A model generated the notes under the pieces. That model searched no databases. It was not told where the DNA came from and worked only from the letters and a program-made list of their open reading frames with translations. Shown one piece after another: positions 10,239 to 18,595 of a DNA stretch of 64,000 bases. The position numbers and the translations under genes were made by a program. Every line of letters begins with the position of its first letter. The first letter of the stretch is position 1. The DNA is from Symbiodinium sp. CCMP2592 (Eukaryota; Sar; Dinophyceae; Suessiales; Symbiodiniaceae), in the NCBI GenBank assembly GCA_905221615.1, contig CAJNDT010000124.1:62001-126000 (forward strand), given 5' to 3'.

Positions 10239-10413
10239 TCAGGCTCCTACATTAGAGCTGCGAAGCTCGTAGTGATCTTCTGGGGGGTCCTTCATTTCCG
10301 TCCTTTCGTTGTTCCAGGTCCGAGTTGGGTGCCAAGAACTGCTGGGTCCCGTTTGTCTGTCGGCAGCCTTTTCCAGAAGATGTGCTATGGCCCTCCCTGC
10401 GAACTCTGGAGCT
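10239..10413 (-). CDS. Terminal exon candidate, unknown product
   Basis: On the minus strand a good acceptor (TTTTCTGTCACTTAG) precedes a frame that stays open for 57 codons to TGA. It starts APEFAGRAIAHLLEKAADRQ, looks like an amphipathic helix, and ends hydrophilic (PEDHYELRSSNVGA). The plus strand is also open over the same bases. It would be the last exon of a minus-strand gene with exons at 10.6-10.85 kb. The protein is not recognised. Confidence 0.3.
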
Positions 10414-10575
10414 CTAAGTGACAGAAAACCATGAAAGGAACCCCTAAATAAAGTAAACGCTAAATGTGATAGTGCTGCTAATACTTATGACCCGTATGGT
10501 GATCAGTTGAACCCCTATAACCCTAAATCGTAGGGTTCGTTTTTCCTTCGCCTAAGGCTCGAAGGACCCACATTT

Positions 10576-10731
10576 TCAGGATTCTGGAATTGCATTCTGC
10601 GCGGGCCGTGGAGACGAAACATAGGCGAGATTTTGTGAGAAGTCTGTCCCGCCCACACCCATATGACGCCCTCTAGCAGCCCAATGAGATCTCTTGAGAA
10701 CTCGAGCTGCCAGAAAACTCTCTAGCAATCC
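10576..10731 (-). CDS. Internal exon candidate, unknown product
   Basis: Opens directly after an acceptor TTTGTGCAGCGTTTAG in phase 0 and reads GLLESFLAARVLKRSHWAAR, continuing to a stop 51 codons later. The true donor must lie before the stop and is not certain. Splicing in phase with the 10.80-kb exon is possible through a 72-nt GTGAGG...TTTAG interval (10732-10803). No domain is recognised. Confidence 0.3.
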   Translation of the reverse strand, partial: GLLESFLAARVLKRSHWAARGRHMGVGGTDFSQNLAYVSSPRPAQNAIPES

Positions 10732-10803
10732 CTAAACGCTGCACAAAACCAGCTGAAACAACCTGCTATGCTGCTGCTGCCATGCCTGATCCAAAAACCT
10801 CAC

Positions 10804-10853
10804 CCCGCGCCTTTTCCCAGCCGCCTCGTCAGCGGAGAAAGCAACTCCAGCAC
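10804..10853 (-). CDS. Small exon candidate, 50 nt
   Basis: Preceded on the minus strand by degenerate telomere-like DNA ending CTCTTCAACCCCAAG, and followed by a consensus-like donor GGG|GTGAGG. The in-phase reading is AGVAFSADEAAGKRRG, joining the next exon in phase 0. Both splice sites are canonical, but an exon this short carries little weight alone. Confidence 0.28.
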
Positions 10854-10933
10854 CTTGGGGTTGAAGAGAGTTTAGGATTTAGGGTTTGGGTTTTTCGGGG
10901 TTTTCAAGATGTTGTTTATAGGGTTTAGGGCCT

Positions 10934-11382
10934 ATGGGGTCGTGTATAGTTTGTGGTTTCTATAGAAAGGGTTTGGGAAGGAATGAGAAGGACGTTGACG
11001 TATTTGAGGCGGTAGTTGCCAAAAGGTCCGAGGTAGCCCTTACGTTCCTTACATCAGGGCCTAATGAAGGGTGATTGGCAGGGTCCAGGGGGGTTTATAG
11101 GTTCAGCGTCAGCCTTGGATTAGGTGTTATAGGGTTAGGAGTTTCATGGTTAGACAATGGGTTTTCAGGGCAAGGTAATGGCGAGGTGTTTTCTGTATTG
11201 GATTTCGAGTTTTAGTCTTACTGTTCAGAGACGACCCAATGATCCCCAACACGGGTTCATGCTTCATATCCTATGGGAGCGTGTAGGAAAAGAATCCTGC
11301 TTGCCGGCAGGGTCGTGTGGTCTACGGGGATACACAGGTCTTGAAAGACTTTGCATGAATGTTTGTGATATAGGAGTTGCAT
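10934..11382. other. Island with short frames on both strands
   Basis: Minus strand: a 41-codon ATG frame at 11257-11382 (MQLLYHKHSCKVFQDLC at its start) and a 45-codon ATG frame just downstream. Plus strand: a 46-codon ATG frame at 10934-11074. They cannot all be real. The minus frames agree in direction with the exon candidates on both sides. Confidence 0.2.
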
Positions 11383-11394
11383 CAAGGTTTAGTT

Positions 11395-11496
11395 GGGAGT
11401 TTCCGAAAATAGGGGACCCTAATATAGTACCCTAAAAAGTAGGATCCTTATTAAAAGGACCCCAAAATAAGGTACCCCCATTTCGGAAACTCCCAT
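11395..11496. mobile_element. Pal-H element
   Basis: Complete copy. Both GGGAGTTTCCGAAAATAGGG-type ends are intact around an AGGATCCTT core. Confidence 0.85.
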
Positions 11497-11571
11497 GCTA
11501 GAGTCCCCTAAACCCCAAACCCTAAACATCCCTTATAGGAGCCCTTAAAGGATCCCTTTGATAAAGGAACC

Positions 11572-11593
11572 CTAGGCCTTTCGGAAACTCCCA
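11572..11593. mobile_element. Pal-H end fragment
   Basis: A lone right end (TTTCGGAAACTCCCA) 75 bp after the complete copy. Confidence 0.5.
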
Positions 11594-12058
11594 GTTCAGG
11601 GTTAGGTTTCACGGTTCAGCAGCCCGTAGCCTGGGCCTGGCAGACAATTCCGTCTGCTCATCTGTGGCCCCAAAACAGCACACAAGCAAAAACAAGGGTT
11701 TAGGGTTGAGGGATATCCCATATAAACCCCCTTACAATGAAGCCCAATAACGTAGGGATATCCTTATAAAATGCTTGTGCTTATGTGCTTTTTTGAGTCC
11801 CTATCATCTGTCTAGCCACTCATGGTCAGTCACGCACGTACAAAAACTTCTAGTTCATGGTTGGGATAGGATTAAAAATGTAGTTTTTTTATTCCTTATT
11901 GAGTTTGAGTACCCACAGTGTAAAATGTTACCCAGCTATGACGAAGACTTCTTGCCTGCAGAAGCTGGACAGGCAGATATAGCATTGGAACGTCGTGCAT
12001 ACTTGTCTACAAAAGCAGCCCCGACAAGTACGCATGAATGCTTTCTACACATACTTAC

Positions 12059-12280
12059 TCAAGCATCGACATACACTCCAGTACATCCCGTGCTGCTGGA
12101 GATTCGGCTATCTGCCTCCCTTTCTCATGGTTTTCTCGCTCGTTGTCGCTCTGACAGACTCTCCGACTTCATCTCTGCATGTCTTGCTTCCTGCAGAACA
12201 GCTGCAGCTTGCTGACTTTGCACAATGAACAACAACTTAATCTTCAGATTGTGCTTTTGCCAGGCAAAAACCGGTGTCTG
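12059..12280 (-). CDS. Exon candidate with coiled-coil-like reading and GTAAGT donor
   Basis: After a possible acceptor (CATAACATCAG) a minus frame runs through a Gln/Glu/Arg-rich helix (SQQAAAVLQEARHAEMKSES) to TGA at 12127-12125. A second frame, offset by one base, then reads on (NERENHEKGRQIAESPAARD) to a strong GTAAGT donor at 12058. Using both frames needs a frameshift or a tiny intron, so a decayed gene is possible. A 146-codon plus-strand frame (11775-12215) overlaps and is rich in Leu, Ser and Cys, as expected for an antisense shadow of a charged exon. Confidence 0.25.
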
Positions 12281-12312
12281 ATGTTATGACCTGGATATTT
12301 TCGAGCTTCTTC

Positions 12313-12450
12313 TCAACCCTCAACCCTAAACCCCTAAACCCTAAACCCTGAACCCTAAACCCTGAACCCTGAACCCTGAACCCTACTGCCTACCACTACT
12401 ACTACTGCTACTACTACTACTACTGCTACTACTGCTACTGCTACTGCTAA
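12313..12450. repeat. Telomere-like tract plus (CTA/CTG)n trinucleotide run
   Basis: CCCTAAACCCTGAACCCTGA units run directly into about 60 bp of CTACTACTGCTACTGCT repeats. Confidence 0.85.
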
Positions 12451-12685
12451 ATCCCTAAACCCCTAAGCCCTAAACTGATCCGGAGCCTGGTCGCAGGCTC
12501 TTAGGAAGCGATTGAAAGAATTCGAAGCCCCATTCCAACATCTTGCAAACCCTACCGATAGCTTCGAAACGGGGCTTAAGTGTTCAGGGTTTAGGGACGA
12601 GGGTTTAGGGGTTTAGGGGATTAGGCGTTTAGGGTTAGGATTTAAGGCATAGGGTTGAAGGAGGAACGTGCACAAAACCTCAAAA

Positions 12686-13027
12686 TCATGGCATATCATT
12701 CCAAGACGGCAAATTCCAAGAACATCCGGGAGGACCGTGCGCAGTAGGATGTTTGACCTCTGTGCGCTGGCCCGAACCGCCACCACGGCCTGCCAACCAC
12801 GAATAGCCCGAGCTTTGACTGCTGAATGCTGATTCATCTTCTTCCTCCGAACTTGACACCTCCACGGTGAACGTGCCCTTCACGCCGTCAAGTTCGTCAG
12901 AATGCAACGTTGCATACAACGCAGTATGCTCCTGCACGAGGTGCCCGTTGCGATCCGGAGCGACAGCATCCGCTGCCTTCTGTGGAGTCGGCCTGGATGG
13001 AGCTCGACTTCTGCATCTAACTGCCAC
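12686..13027 (-). CDS. Exon candidate with acidic serine-rich segment
   Basis: A minus-strand frame open for over 110 codons without an initiating ATG. In order it holds a charged N-terminal part (KAADAVAPDRNGHLVQEHTA), a strand-like GVKGTFTVEV, the low-complexity acidic run SSSEEEDESAFSSQSSG, a GRGGGSG linker and a short end. Such acidic Ser/Glu linkers are common in real eukaryotic proteins. Candidate acceptors GTGGCAG and GTTAG precede it. The length alone is expected by chance, so composition is the main support. No domain is recognised. Confidence 0.38.
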   Translation of the reverse strand: MAVRCRSRAPSRPTPQKAADAVAPDRNGHLVQEHTALYATLHSDELDGVKGTFTVEVSSSEEEDESAFSSQSSGYSWLAGRGGGSGQRTEVKHPTAHGPPGCSWNLPSWNDMP

Positions 13028-13149
13028 AGCGGCTAGGCTTCAACCGTGATCCCTGCCTTGGCATACGGTGCCCGGAGAATGGTTCCCAGCCCCGGTCAGG
13101 TCTCCGGAGAAATAAGGTGCGGCAACAGAAGCCTGAAGCCTAAACATCC

Positions 13150-13255
13150 TACGGAATTACCAGGTTTAGGGTTTAGGGGCTGAGGGGTATAGGGCTTAAT
13201 AGGGGTTTGGGGTTTAGGGGTATAGGGCTTAGGGGTTTAGGGTTTAGGGTTCTGG
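13150..13255. repeat. Telomere-like tract (TTTAGGG orientation)
   Basis: GGGTTTAGGGGTATAGGGCT-type units. Confidence 0.8.
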
Positions 13256-13336
13256 CCCTTTAATAGAACCCTTATGGCCCTTAATTTGTGGGTGTTTCGA
13301 GGGTACTTGGGGGGTCTACTTACACCCTTCCCGCAG

Positions 13337-13402
13337 AACGCCAGGCGAGCCCTTGAAGCACCAAGCGTACACACGCGCAAGATGCTGTCCTTACAAGATC
13401 AG
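13337..13402 (+). CDS. Tiny exon candidate
   Basis: Preceded by a strong polypyrimidine acceptor (CTTACACCCTTCCCGCAG) and open for 22 codons (NARRALEAPSVHTRKMLSLQ), ending at CAG. There is no convincing GT donor after it, and the neighbouring candidates are on the other strand. Confidence 0.18.
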
Positions 13403-13687
13403 TTACCTATATAGCACTGTATAGCTATTGTTTCTCGAGCCCTATATGATATAATATAGGCTTTTCCCAACCTATAACCTAGCAACCCGCGGTATGAACC
13501 TGGCCTTGTACAATAAAACCTTGGCCCTATCAAACAGTCGAGCGTATACTTACCCTGCAAGAACCTCACAAAATCTTACGAAAGCCCTTATAAGACAACA
13601 AAATATAAACTATAAACCCTACACAACACCTACAACCCCCCACAAAAACACATCCTTATAAGCCCTGTTCTGACTGAACGCCGTTCT

Positions 13688-13786
13688 ACCCATAGGCCCC
13701 TTACTTAGTGATTCCTTTTTGAAGCTCATATTTGGAATTCTAGAAGGTTTAATCCCAAAAAGGAACTACTATGGGGCCTATGGGTA
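13688..13786. mobile_element. Pal-C element
   Basis: First of the Pal-C copies. Canonical ends are CCCATAGGCCCCAAAGTAGT and its inverse, enclosing TTCCTTTTTGGGATTACC, a TATAGGATTCTATA core and its mirror. TA flanks are common. The left arm here is diverged. Confidence 0.8.
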
Positions 13787-13859
13787 GCTTCATAAAGCTA
13801 TAAACCCTATAGATCCCTTACAGGAGCCCTTATAGTACCCTGTAAAGAATTCTATAAGG

Positions 13860-13968
13860 TAGTTACGGTAATCCACGAGTTGAGTCGAAGCTGCGCGTCC
13901 CGCCAGGCCCGCGGCGATCACGAGGCTGATGCTGTGCTGCCACTCGTTCTCCTTTTTGGCTATTCCAA
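13860..13968 (-). CDS. Exon candidate, faint mitochondrial-carrier resemblance
   Basis: Directly after a Pal-D element on the minus strand, an AG (GGAATAG) opens a frame reading KKENEWQHSISLVIAAGLAG and then RAASTQLVDY. The AAGLAG within a hydrophobic stretch recalls the first helix of a mitochondrial carrier repeat, but the following PxD/ExxK/R signature is absent. Treat the family as unproven. Confidence 0.28.
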
Positions 13969-13969
13969 A

Positions 13970-14072
13970 AGTCTCCAGTAGTTCCCGTTCGTGGTTAACC
14001 AGTTTTATGGTTAGGATCCTATAATAAAGATATTGGTTAACCACAAAAAGGAACTACAATGGAGACTGTAGG
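13970..14072. mobile_element. Pal-D element
   Basis: First of the Pal-D copies. Ends CCTATAGTCTCCATTGTAGT and its inverse, then TTCC(T)nGGTTAACC, with a central TTATGGTTAGGATCCTATA. Flanks are often TA. The left end of this copy is decayed to AAAAGTCTCC. Confidence 0.8.
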
Positions 14073-14097
14073 TTGTTTGGTTACCGGTCTGGGCGGT

Positions 14098-14120
14098 GTG
14101 TGTGTGTACGTATGTATGCA

Positions 14121-14151
<31 letters not shown>

Positions 14152-14176
14152 CTCTCTCTCTCTCTCTCCCTCCCTC
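14098..14176. repeat. Compound (TG)n(TA)n(TC)n microsatellite
   Basis: Runs of TG with TATG interruptions, then TA, then CT, in that order. Confidence 0.9.
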
Positions 14177-14205
14177 TATCTGTGTATACCATTGCTATAT
14201 GAGCC

Positions 14206-14527
14206 TTGAGATCCAACGGCCCCACACGAATGAGGCCCAGATTATCCAGCTTCATTTCGAAGCATGATCCTGGATCTTCAGAAAAGATCTTGAAGGGACT
14301 CGAAGATCTGAGGTTTAGGTGGACTTGGGGTGTCATTGGGCTCACTCCATGGACAGGACAAGCACATGGGCAAACTGATCAAGCTGTGTGTATACAAACA
14401 AGCTGCAGTGCACCACATTGGATTCTATTGTTTGTCCACGCCCGCAAAAGAAGCCGGATACCGCAACAAGCTGCCTGTGCCAATCAACCGCTTTAGACAC
14501 TTACAGTTATACTTCTGGGGACTATGA
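14206..14527 (+). CDS. Two exon-like segments, strand uncertain
   Basis: Plus strand: one frame reads SKHDPGSSEKILKGLEDLR near 14256-14312, and after a possible acceptor CTCCATGGACAG a 59-codon frame reads DKHMGKLIKLCVYKQAAVHH to TGA at 14525. The minus strand is also open across the first part, with an equally plausible reading. Direction cannot be decided from the sequence. Confidence 0.2.
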
Positions 14528-14926
14528 GGCCTTCATTATGGATAGCGTTGGGGCCCTAAACCCTAAACCCTACAGATAGCTTGGGGGAATTCGTGCAAAT
14601 CTGTGTGATGCTGAACTTCCCTAGAATTCCGATGCCTCAGATGTCTGAGACTCCCAAGCCTGCCCGGTCATATTCAAAAAGTACCATAGCGGCTTGGAAT
14701 TCAGGAGTTTGGGGTCCTTTAAGGTTCCTTTAAGGGTTCATGAAGGGACCGGAATTTAAAGGAGCTATAATGGATCTATAAGGGTTTCTGGGTTTAGTGG
14801 TTCTGGGGTTTCGTCTTAAAAGTTTAGGGTTCCGAGGTTCTGGGGTTCAGGGCCTGGTGTCAGCTTTATTGGTTTTGGGGATGAGGGTGTAGGGCTTACT
14901 GGGCTGGCTCTTTGCTATAACATTCT

Positions 14927-15028
14927 GCCCATAGGCCCCAAAGTAGTTTCAAGTAGCTCCTTTGTGGGGCTCCTATTTAGAATCCCATAAGGTAACCCCA
15001 AAAAGGAACTACTATTCTGGGATCCTAG
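14927..15028. mobile_element. Pal-C element, right end lost
   Basis: Left half intact. After GGAACTACTATTC the right terminal repeat is replaced by unrelated sequence. Confidence 0.75.
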
Positions 15029-15068
15029 GGTAGTGTGGTGAAACGGGGACTGGAGGAGGATTGCATTA

Positions 15069-15169
15069 CGGTTGATGATAGAAATCCTGCATTACCCATA
15101 ATAAGGTGTATACCATAATTCCCATAGTTTTGGGTCCTTAAGGTATTGCAGGATTTATATCATCAACAG
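15069..15169. mobile_element. Pal-F element, 101 bp, TA duplication
   Basis: First of seven Pal-F copies. Ends CGGTTGATGATAGAAATCCT and its inverse, centre CCATAATTCCCATAGTTT. It is flanked by TA on both sides (15067-15068 and 15170-15171), the pattern of Tc1/mariner-class insertion. Confidence 0.88.
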
Positions 15170-15362
15170 TATGTACAGGCCTCCATGTTCTGCTTCTTGT
15201 TTCCGGAAAAAAACTCTCACACCCGCTGACCCCCTGAACCTCGGAATTTTTGACGCCCGAAATCCTGAACACGAAGCAGCCCACAGTTGACGCCTAGTCA
15301 AGGCACGCCTTTTCTTGGGTTTAAGGGTTAGGGTTTGAAAGGTTTAGGGAGAGGGTCGAAAT

Positions 15363-15476
15363 TCACACACTCTCCAATATCACAACCTCTGCTCTGAGGT
15401 TTCCTTCGGGGCGATGGCAGACTGATCCGGTCGAGGTCGGAGGACAAGAGCTAGGATCCTCATCCTGAGGTTGTTT
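15363..15476 (-). CDS. Terminal exon candidate
   Basis: After an acceptor CAAAAACTAAG a phase-0 frame of 37 codons ends in TGA. It reads KQPQDEDPSSCPPTSTGSVC and then a mixed charged end finishing EVVILESV. It lies on the same strand as the candidates from 10 to 17 kb. No family is recognised. Confidence 0.32.
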   Translation of the reverse strand, partial: KQPQDEDPSSCPPTSTGSVCHRPEGNLRAEVVILESV

Positions 15477-15604
15477 CTTAGTTTTTGAAAAAGGTTGTGT
15501 GTCTTTGTCTTGGTTTTTGTAGAAGGTTTTATGGGGGGGGTTAGGGCCCCTTATCTTCTGGGTTCGGGGTGCCTTGGGGCTGCGCATTCGTAGGGATATT
15601 GAAA

Positions 15605-15757
15605 CCCAAAGGCTCCATGGACCCATCTAGTAGGTACTTAGGCCTTAAAGTACCTCTATAGGGACCCCTTTAAGGCCTACCTTTAAGGCCTTAGGGTTTA
15701 GGGTACCTATATAGGGACCCCTTTAAGGCCAAAGGACCTACTATATGGGCACATGAG
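15605..15757. mobile_element. Pal-J element with internal duplication
   Basis: The segment TACCTATATAGGGACCCCTT plus TAAGGCC occurs twice inside, separated by TTAGGGTTTAGGG, so the copy is longer than its relatives. The right end has lost the usual terminal GGGTA. Confidence 0.75.
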
Positions 15758-15827
15758 GTCTTGCTGGAAGAAGCTTTGGGAGGGCTTCATCCTGCTTCTG
15801 CAAGCCTTCGCGGTGGAGTTCTGGGAT
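15753..15827 (-). CDS. Exon candidate abutting a Pal-J element
   Basis: A 25-codon phase-0 reading, IPELHREGLQKQDEALPKLL and then PARPH, between an AG at the end of a CCCTCGAAACCTCGAG tract and a GT that lies inside the terminal repeat of Pal-J. Plausible but short. Confidence 0.25.
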
Positions 15828-15990
15828 CTCGAGGTTTCGAGGGTTTATACCTTGGGGAGCAAATGACCTCTATCGGTAGCAACCCTGTACCCATACACTA
15901 CAAATCCCTACATGGTGTATGAACCTTAAACCCTTTCTACATGGTATATGAAACTTAAACCCTTTCAGGCTTCACCTCGTCCCTAAGTTA

Positions 15991-16102
15991 ACCCCAAGGG
16001 TCCAAAGGACCCAATTATTAGGTACTGGGTTTTAGGATAGTAGTTATGTAGGTTCCTATTTTGGAGAGTATACGAGAGCTAGGTACTTGGACCCTTAGGG
16101 TA
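15991..16102. mobile_element. Pal-L element
   Basis: Complete copy in opposite orientation to the 4.7-kb copy, with TTAACCCCAAGGGTCC and GGACCCTTAGGGTAA ends. Confidence 0.82.
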
Positions 16103-16109
16103 AGGTTTA

Positions 16110-16280
16110 GAGTTTGAGCCTGGTGTTTGCGAGCTTCGGGCTAAAGCTTTGGGGGCTCAGGGCGTAGATGGTTTGGGACGTAGAGGTTTAGGGGTTCGGG
16201 GTGTAGGGCTTAGGGTTTAGGGCTTCGGTGATTAGAGTTTAGGGTTCAGGGCTTAGGGGTTCGGGGTTTAAGGTTTGCGG
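16110..16280. repeat. Degenerate telomere-like tract (TTTAGGG orientation)
   Basis: GGGGTTCGGGGTGTAGGGCT and related units. Confidence 0.75.
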
Positions 16281-16549
16281 CAAACCTTTGATTAATTTCA
16301 CTTTCTGCCTTAGAAGCTGCGTTTTAATCAGGGTGCTAATCCTAATATATCCGCAGGTTAAGGCCGATAAGGGCAAAGAGAAAAGTGCTTGTCAATTGGG
16401 GCCTACAGTCTACATTAGGAGTTGGGGCTGTTGAGTAATAGCTGGAAACCTGAAGACGGAAACACTAAATCGTGCATCTAAACACGGCTATTTATGATAC
16501 AACCTTAAACCCTAAAACTGTAAGAAGCCCAACAGACCCATACTCCCTC

Positions 16550-16639
16550 TGCTACTGCTGCTGCTGCTGCCCAGGGGCAGCTTGGCGGCGAGATGGCAGT
16601 CCGCATAGCCTCAACGGCGGGCTTGGCACAAACCTTATA
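16550..16639 (-). CDS. Exon candidate after the hairpin intron
   Basis: Begins right after TTCCTTTCACAG. Two frames are possible: one starts YKVCAKPAVEAMRTAISPPS and runs into an Ala-coding GCAGCA run, the other ends in a Gln run and TAG. The CTG/GCA trinucleotide run lies within it. The reading frame depends on the upstream phase and is unresolved. Confidence 0.25.
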
Positions 16640-16693
16640 CTGTGAAAGGAACCCTTTAGAGGAACCCTTGTTCCTCTAAAGGGTTCCTGTCAC
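16640..16693 (-). other. Candidate 54-nt intron that is almost entirely a hairpin
   Basis: Starts GTGACAGG and ends TTTCACAG. Between them is a perfect 19-bp inverted repeat AGGAACCCTTTAGAGGAAC (16647-16665 and 16670-16688) around a 4-base loop. If spliced, the donor and acceptor would be held together at the base of one stem. Confidence 0.35.
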
Positions 16694-16833
16694 TGCCCTG
16701 CCCATCTGATGGTAGGATATCGTTTTGGGTCTGCTTTGGCGATCCTTTACCGCAGCCGTGGAGGGTCACAGGCAAAAGGTTGATGGCTTCAGCCATAGAA
16801 TGGCGAGGAAAGCCAACAGTGACAACACCAAAC
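16694..16833 (-). CDS. Exon candidate, unknown product
   Basis: Entered from an acceptor at the end of telomere-like DNA (CCCTAAGCCCAG), with a reading VTVGFPRHSMAEAINLLPVT that continues LHGCGKGSPKQTQND for about 46 codons and a preference for C- or T-ending codons. Other possible donors (GTGACC, GTAAAG) lie inside it. An overlapping frame gives a hydrophobic reading. No family is recognised. Confidence 0.33.
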
Positions 16834-16877
16834 CTGGGCTTAGGGTTTCGTATCGGTGCTGGGGTCTGATAACTACC

Positions 16878-17100
16878 TTAATAATTAATAAGCAAGCTGT
16901 AGCACCTATGTAAATGTTCCTTTTCTGGTAGTAGTTTAGAAGATGCTCCATAACAAGCGCAGGGGTATAGGAGCATTTTTGCATATCTTATAATCATACT
17001 CATGAGCCCGATTCCGTGGTCGCCAACTCTTCGATCACAATGATTTGCCCACCCAGAGTGACCCGGCTGTGCCCAGCAGTCGCTGCGCAACCTTGACGCA
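16878..17100 (-). CDS. Exon candidate downstream of a Pal-I element
   Basis: After the Pal-I copy two minus frames are open. A short one reads MRQGCAATAGHSRVTLGGQI to TGA near 17000. A longer one, open in phase with the sequence before the element, runs to 16878. The first would join the exon at 17.2 kb if the element is spliced out, the second if it is not. Confidence 0.25.
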
Positions 17101-17103
17101 TTA

Positions 17104-17187
17104 ACCCTAAGGGTCCATGTACTCATATAGTATATAGGTACTTTGGGGCCCATGTATCTCTATATGGATACATGGACCCTTAGGGAT
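17104..17187. mobile_element. Pal-I element at a candidate exon boundary
   Basis: First of the Pal-I copies. The family ends are CCCTAAGGGTCCATGTACCC and its inverse. This one is short (84 bp). It lies between two minus-strand exon candidates, with GT sites just outside one end and TTAG inside the other end. TTA on both sides may be a target duplication. Confidence 0.85.
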
Positions 17188-17190
17188 AAC

Positions 17191-17298
17191 GGCACATGTC
17201 TTCAAGAGTCTGTGGCACCTCGCTGCCATCGCCATCTTGCTCAATGCGAAACTGTCCAGTGAAGGGCTGTCAGACATGAGAGGTGTGCCAATTAGTGT
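17191..17298 (-). CDS. Exon candidate, 36 codons
   Basis: Follows an AG in telomere-like DNA (CCTAAACAAAG) and reads TLIGTPLMSDSPSLDSFALS, then KMAMAARCHRLLKTCA, up to GTTATCC, which abuts the Pal-I element. An alternative donor GTGCCG lies 5 bases earlier. The composition is clearly different from the flanking repeats. No family is recognised. Confidence 0.36.
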
Positions 17299-17428
17299 CT
17301 TTGTTTAGGTTAAGGGCTCAAAAAAACCTTTCAAACCCACACTTAAACAAAAAAACATGACTTCTAGTACATGCTTGAGCTACCTGACCTGGGTCGCGTA
17401 CTCTACCAAATAAAACCACTTACCTGAA

Positions 17429-17473
17429 ACACACACACACACACACACAGACACACACACACACACACACACA
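17429..17473. repeat. (AC)n microsatellite
   Basis: About 45 bp of AC with one AG interruption. Confidence 0.92.
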
Positions 17474-17488
17474 GCACTTCAGGGTCTT

Positions 17489-17593
17489 CCTGTGGGCTCA
17501 TACCCTACCCCTTGTTTAGGTTATCTACTTTTCTAAACACATCCTACTCATAAACTAGGTATCCTAAAAAGGAGTAGGGTATGAGCCAACAGG
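17489..17593. mobile_element. Single-copy palindromic element
   Basis: Arms CCTGTGGGCTCATACCCTAC and its near-perfect inverse (19 of 20) enclose an asymmetric middle. No second copy is seen in the window. Confidence 0.7.
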
Positions 17594-17606
17594 TTGGCAA
17601 GCCCTC

Positions 17607-17714
17607 CCAAAGGTTCCATGTAGCAATATGGTATATACTTATACCCTAAAGTACCCATATAGGAACCCCTTTGAGGTCCAAGTATATACTATATGGGTAC
17701 ATGGAGCCTGAGGG
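17607..17714. mobile_element. Pal-J element
   Basis: Compact copy without internal telomere-like DNA. Ends CCCAAAGGTTCCATG and its inverse. Confidence 0.82.
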
Positions 17715-17734
17715 CCTCAACCTAAAACCGAAAT

Positions 17735-17882
17735 CCCAAACCGCTGAACCCTAAACCCTGAACCCTGAACCCTAAACCCTGAAGCGTAAACCCTCAACCC
17801 TGAACCCTAAACCCTGAACCCTAAACCCTGAATCCTAAACCCTCAACCCTAAACCGTAAACCCTCAATCCTACACCCTAAAT
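17735..17882. repeat. Telomere-like tract (CCCTAAA orientation)
   Basis: Alternating CCCTGAA and CCCTAAA units, one of the more regular tracts. Confidence 0.88.
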
Positions 17883-18002
17883 ACGAACCGGCTGGAAGGC
17901 TAGATTCATCTAGAACTGGATACCTGACCCCCCCTCCCCCCCAAACCGCCCTAAACCCTGAGCCCTGAAGCCTAACCAATCTTCCAGAGCCCTACAGCGA
18001 AC

Positions 18003-18110
18003 CCCAGAAAATTGGAACATGGAACGAGGATGATTGGTGCTGGGATTCCATATACTTTCATTTTTAGAGTATGAGGATAACGATGTTCCAACTTTCTGGC
18101 AGATACTATA
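18003..18110. mobile_element. Pal-Q element
   Basis: First of seven Pal-Q copies. Arms are CCAGAAAATTGGAACAT and its inverse. Middles vary strongly between copies. Confidence 0.75.
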
Positions 18111-18113
18111 TAC

Positions 18114-18135
18114 ATTATATATATATATATATATA
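18114..18135. repeat. (TA)n microsatellite
   Basis: About 20 bp at the end of the Pal-Q copy. Confidence 0.85.
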
Positions 18136-18265
18136 ACTTACATCAGGCGGCTGCCGCACTTCTCCAGGAGGGCCACCAACCGAAGCTGCATCGCCGGATT
18201 GCGTAGCCCTGGCAGAGATACCAGCCATGACCCCGTCGGACGATATAAAGGGATTAAGGCCGAAC

Positions 18266-18379
18266 CCAGAGGCTCCATGTATAGTACCATTATGGAATTA
18301 GGTCCCAAAAGACCATCCATATCATGGCTTTGGGGACCTAATTCCATTCCATAATGGCACTATATGTGGAGCCTCTGGG
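18266..18379. mobile_element. Pal-K element
   Basis: Ends CCCAGAGGCTCCATGTATAG and its inverse, stem TACCATTATGGAATTAGGTC, loop CATATCATGG. Both arms are intact. Confidence 0.85.
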
Positions 18380-18595
18380 GAAGCAACCAAAGTACATAAT
18401 ATTGGGTCGGACCTACTTAGTACCTATCAGATCTTAAGCTGTACTACATGTTGGTGGTTTACCTCATGTTCTTATGAAGGGATCATCGCCACAAAACAGC
18501 TTGTCTCATGTGTCTGTAATTTATAAATGTAAAAACATACACGGTATCCATTTTGCAAGGTCAACATATGTACTGTGCGGGCACATGGGCCCTAA

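Noticed and set aside
11775-12215. 146-codon plus-strand frame
   Set aside because: Leu/Ser/Cys-rich, as expected for the antisense of the charged minus-strand reading that ends at a GTAAGT donor. Not fully excluded.
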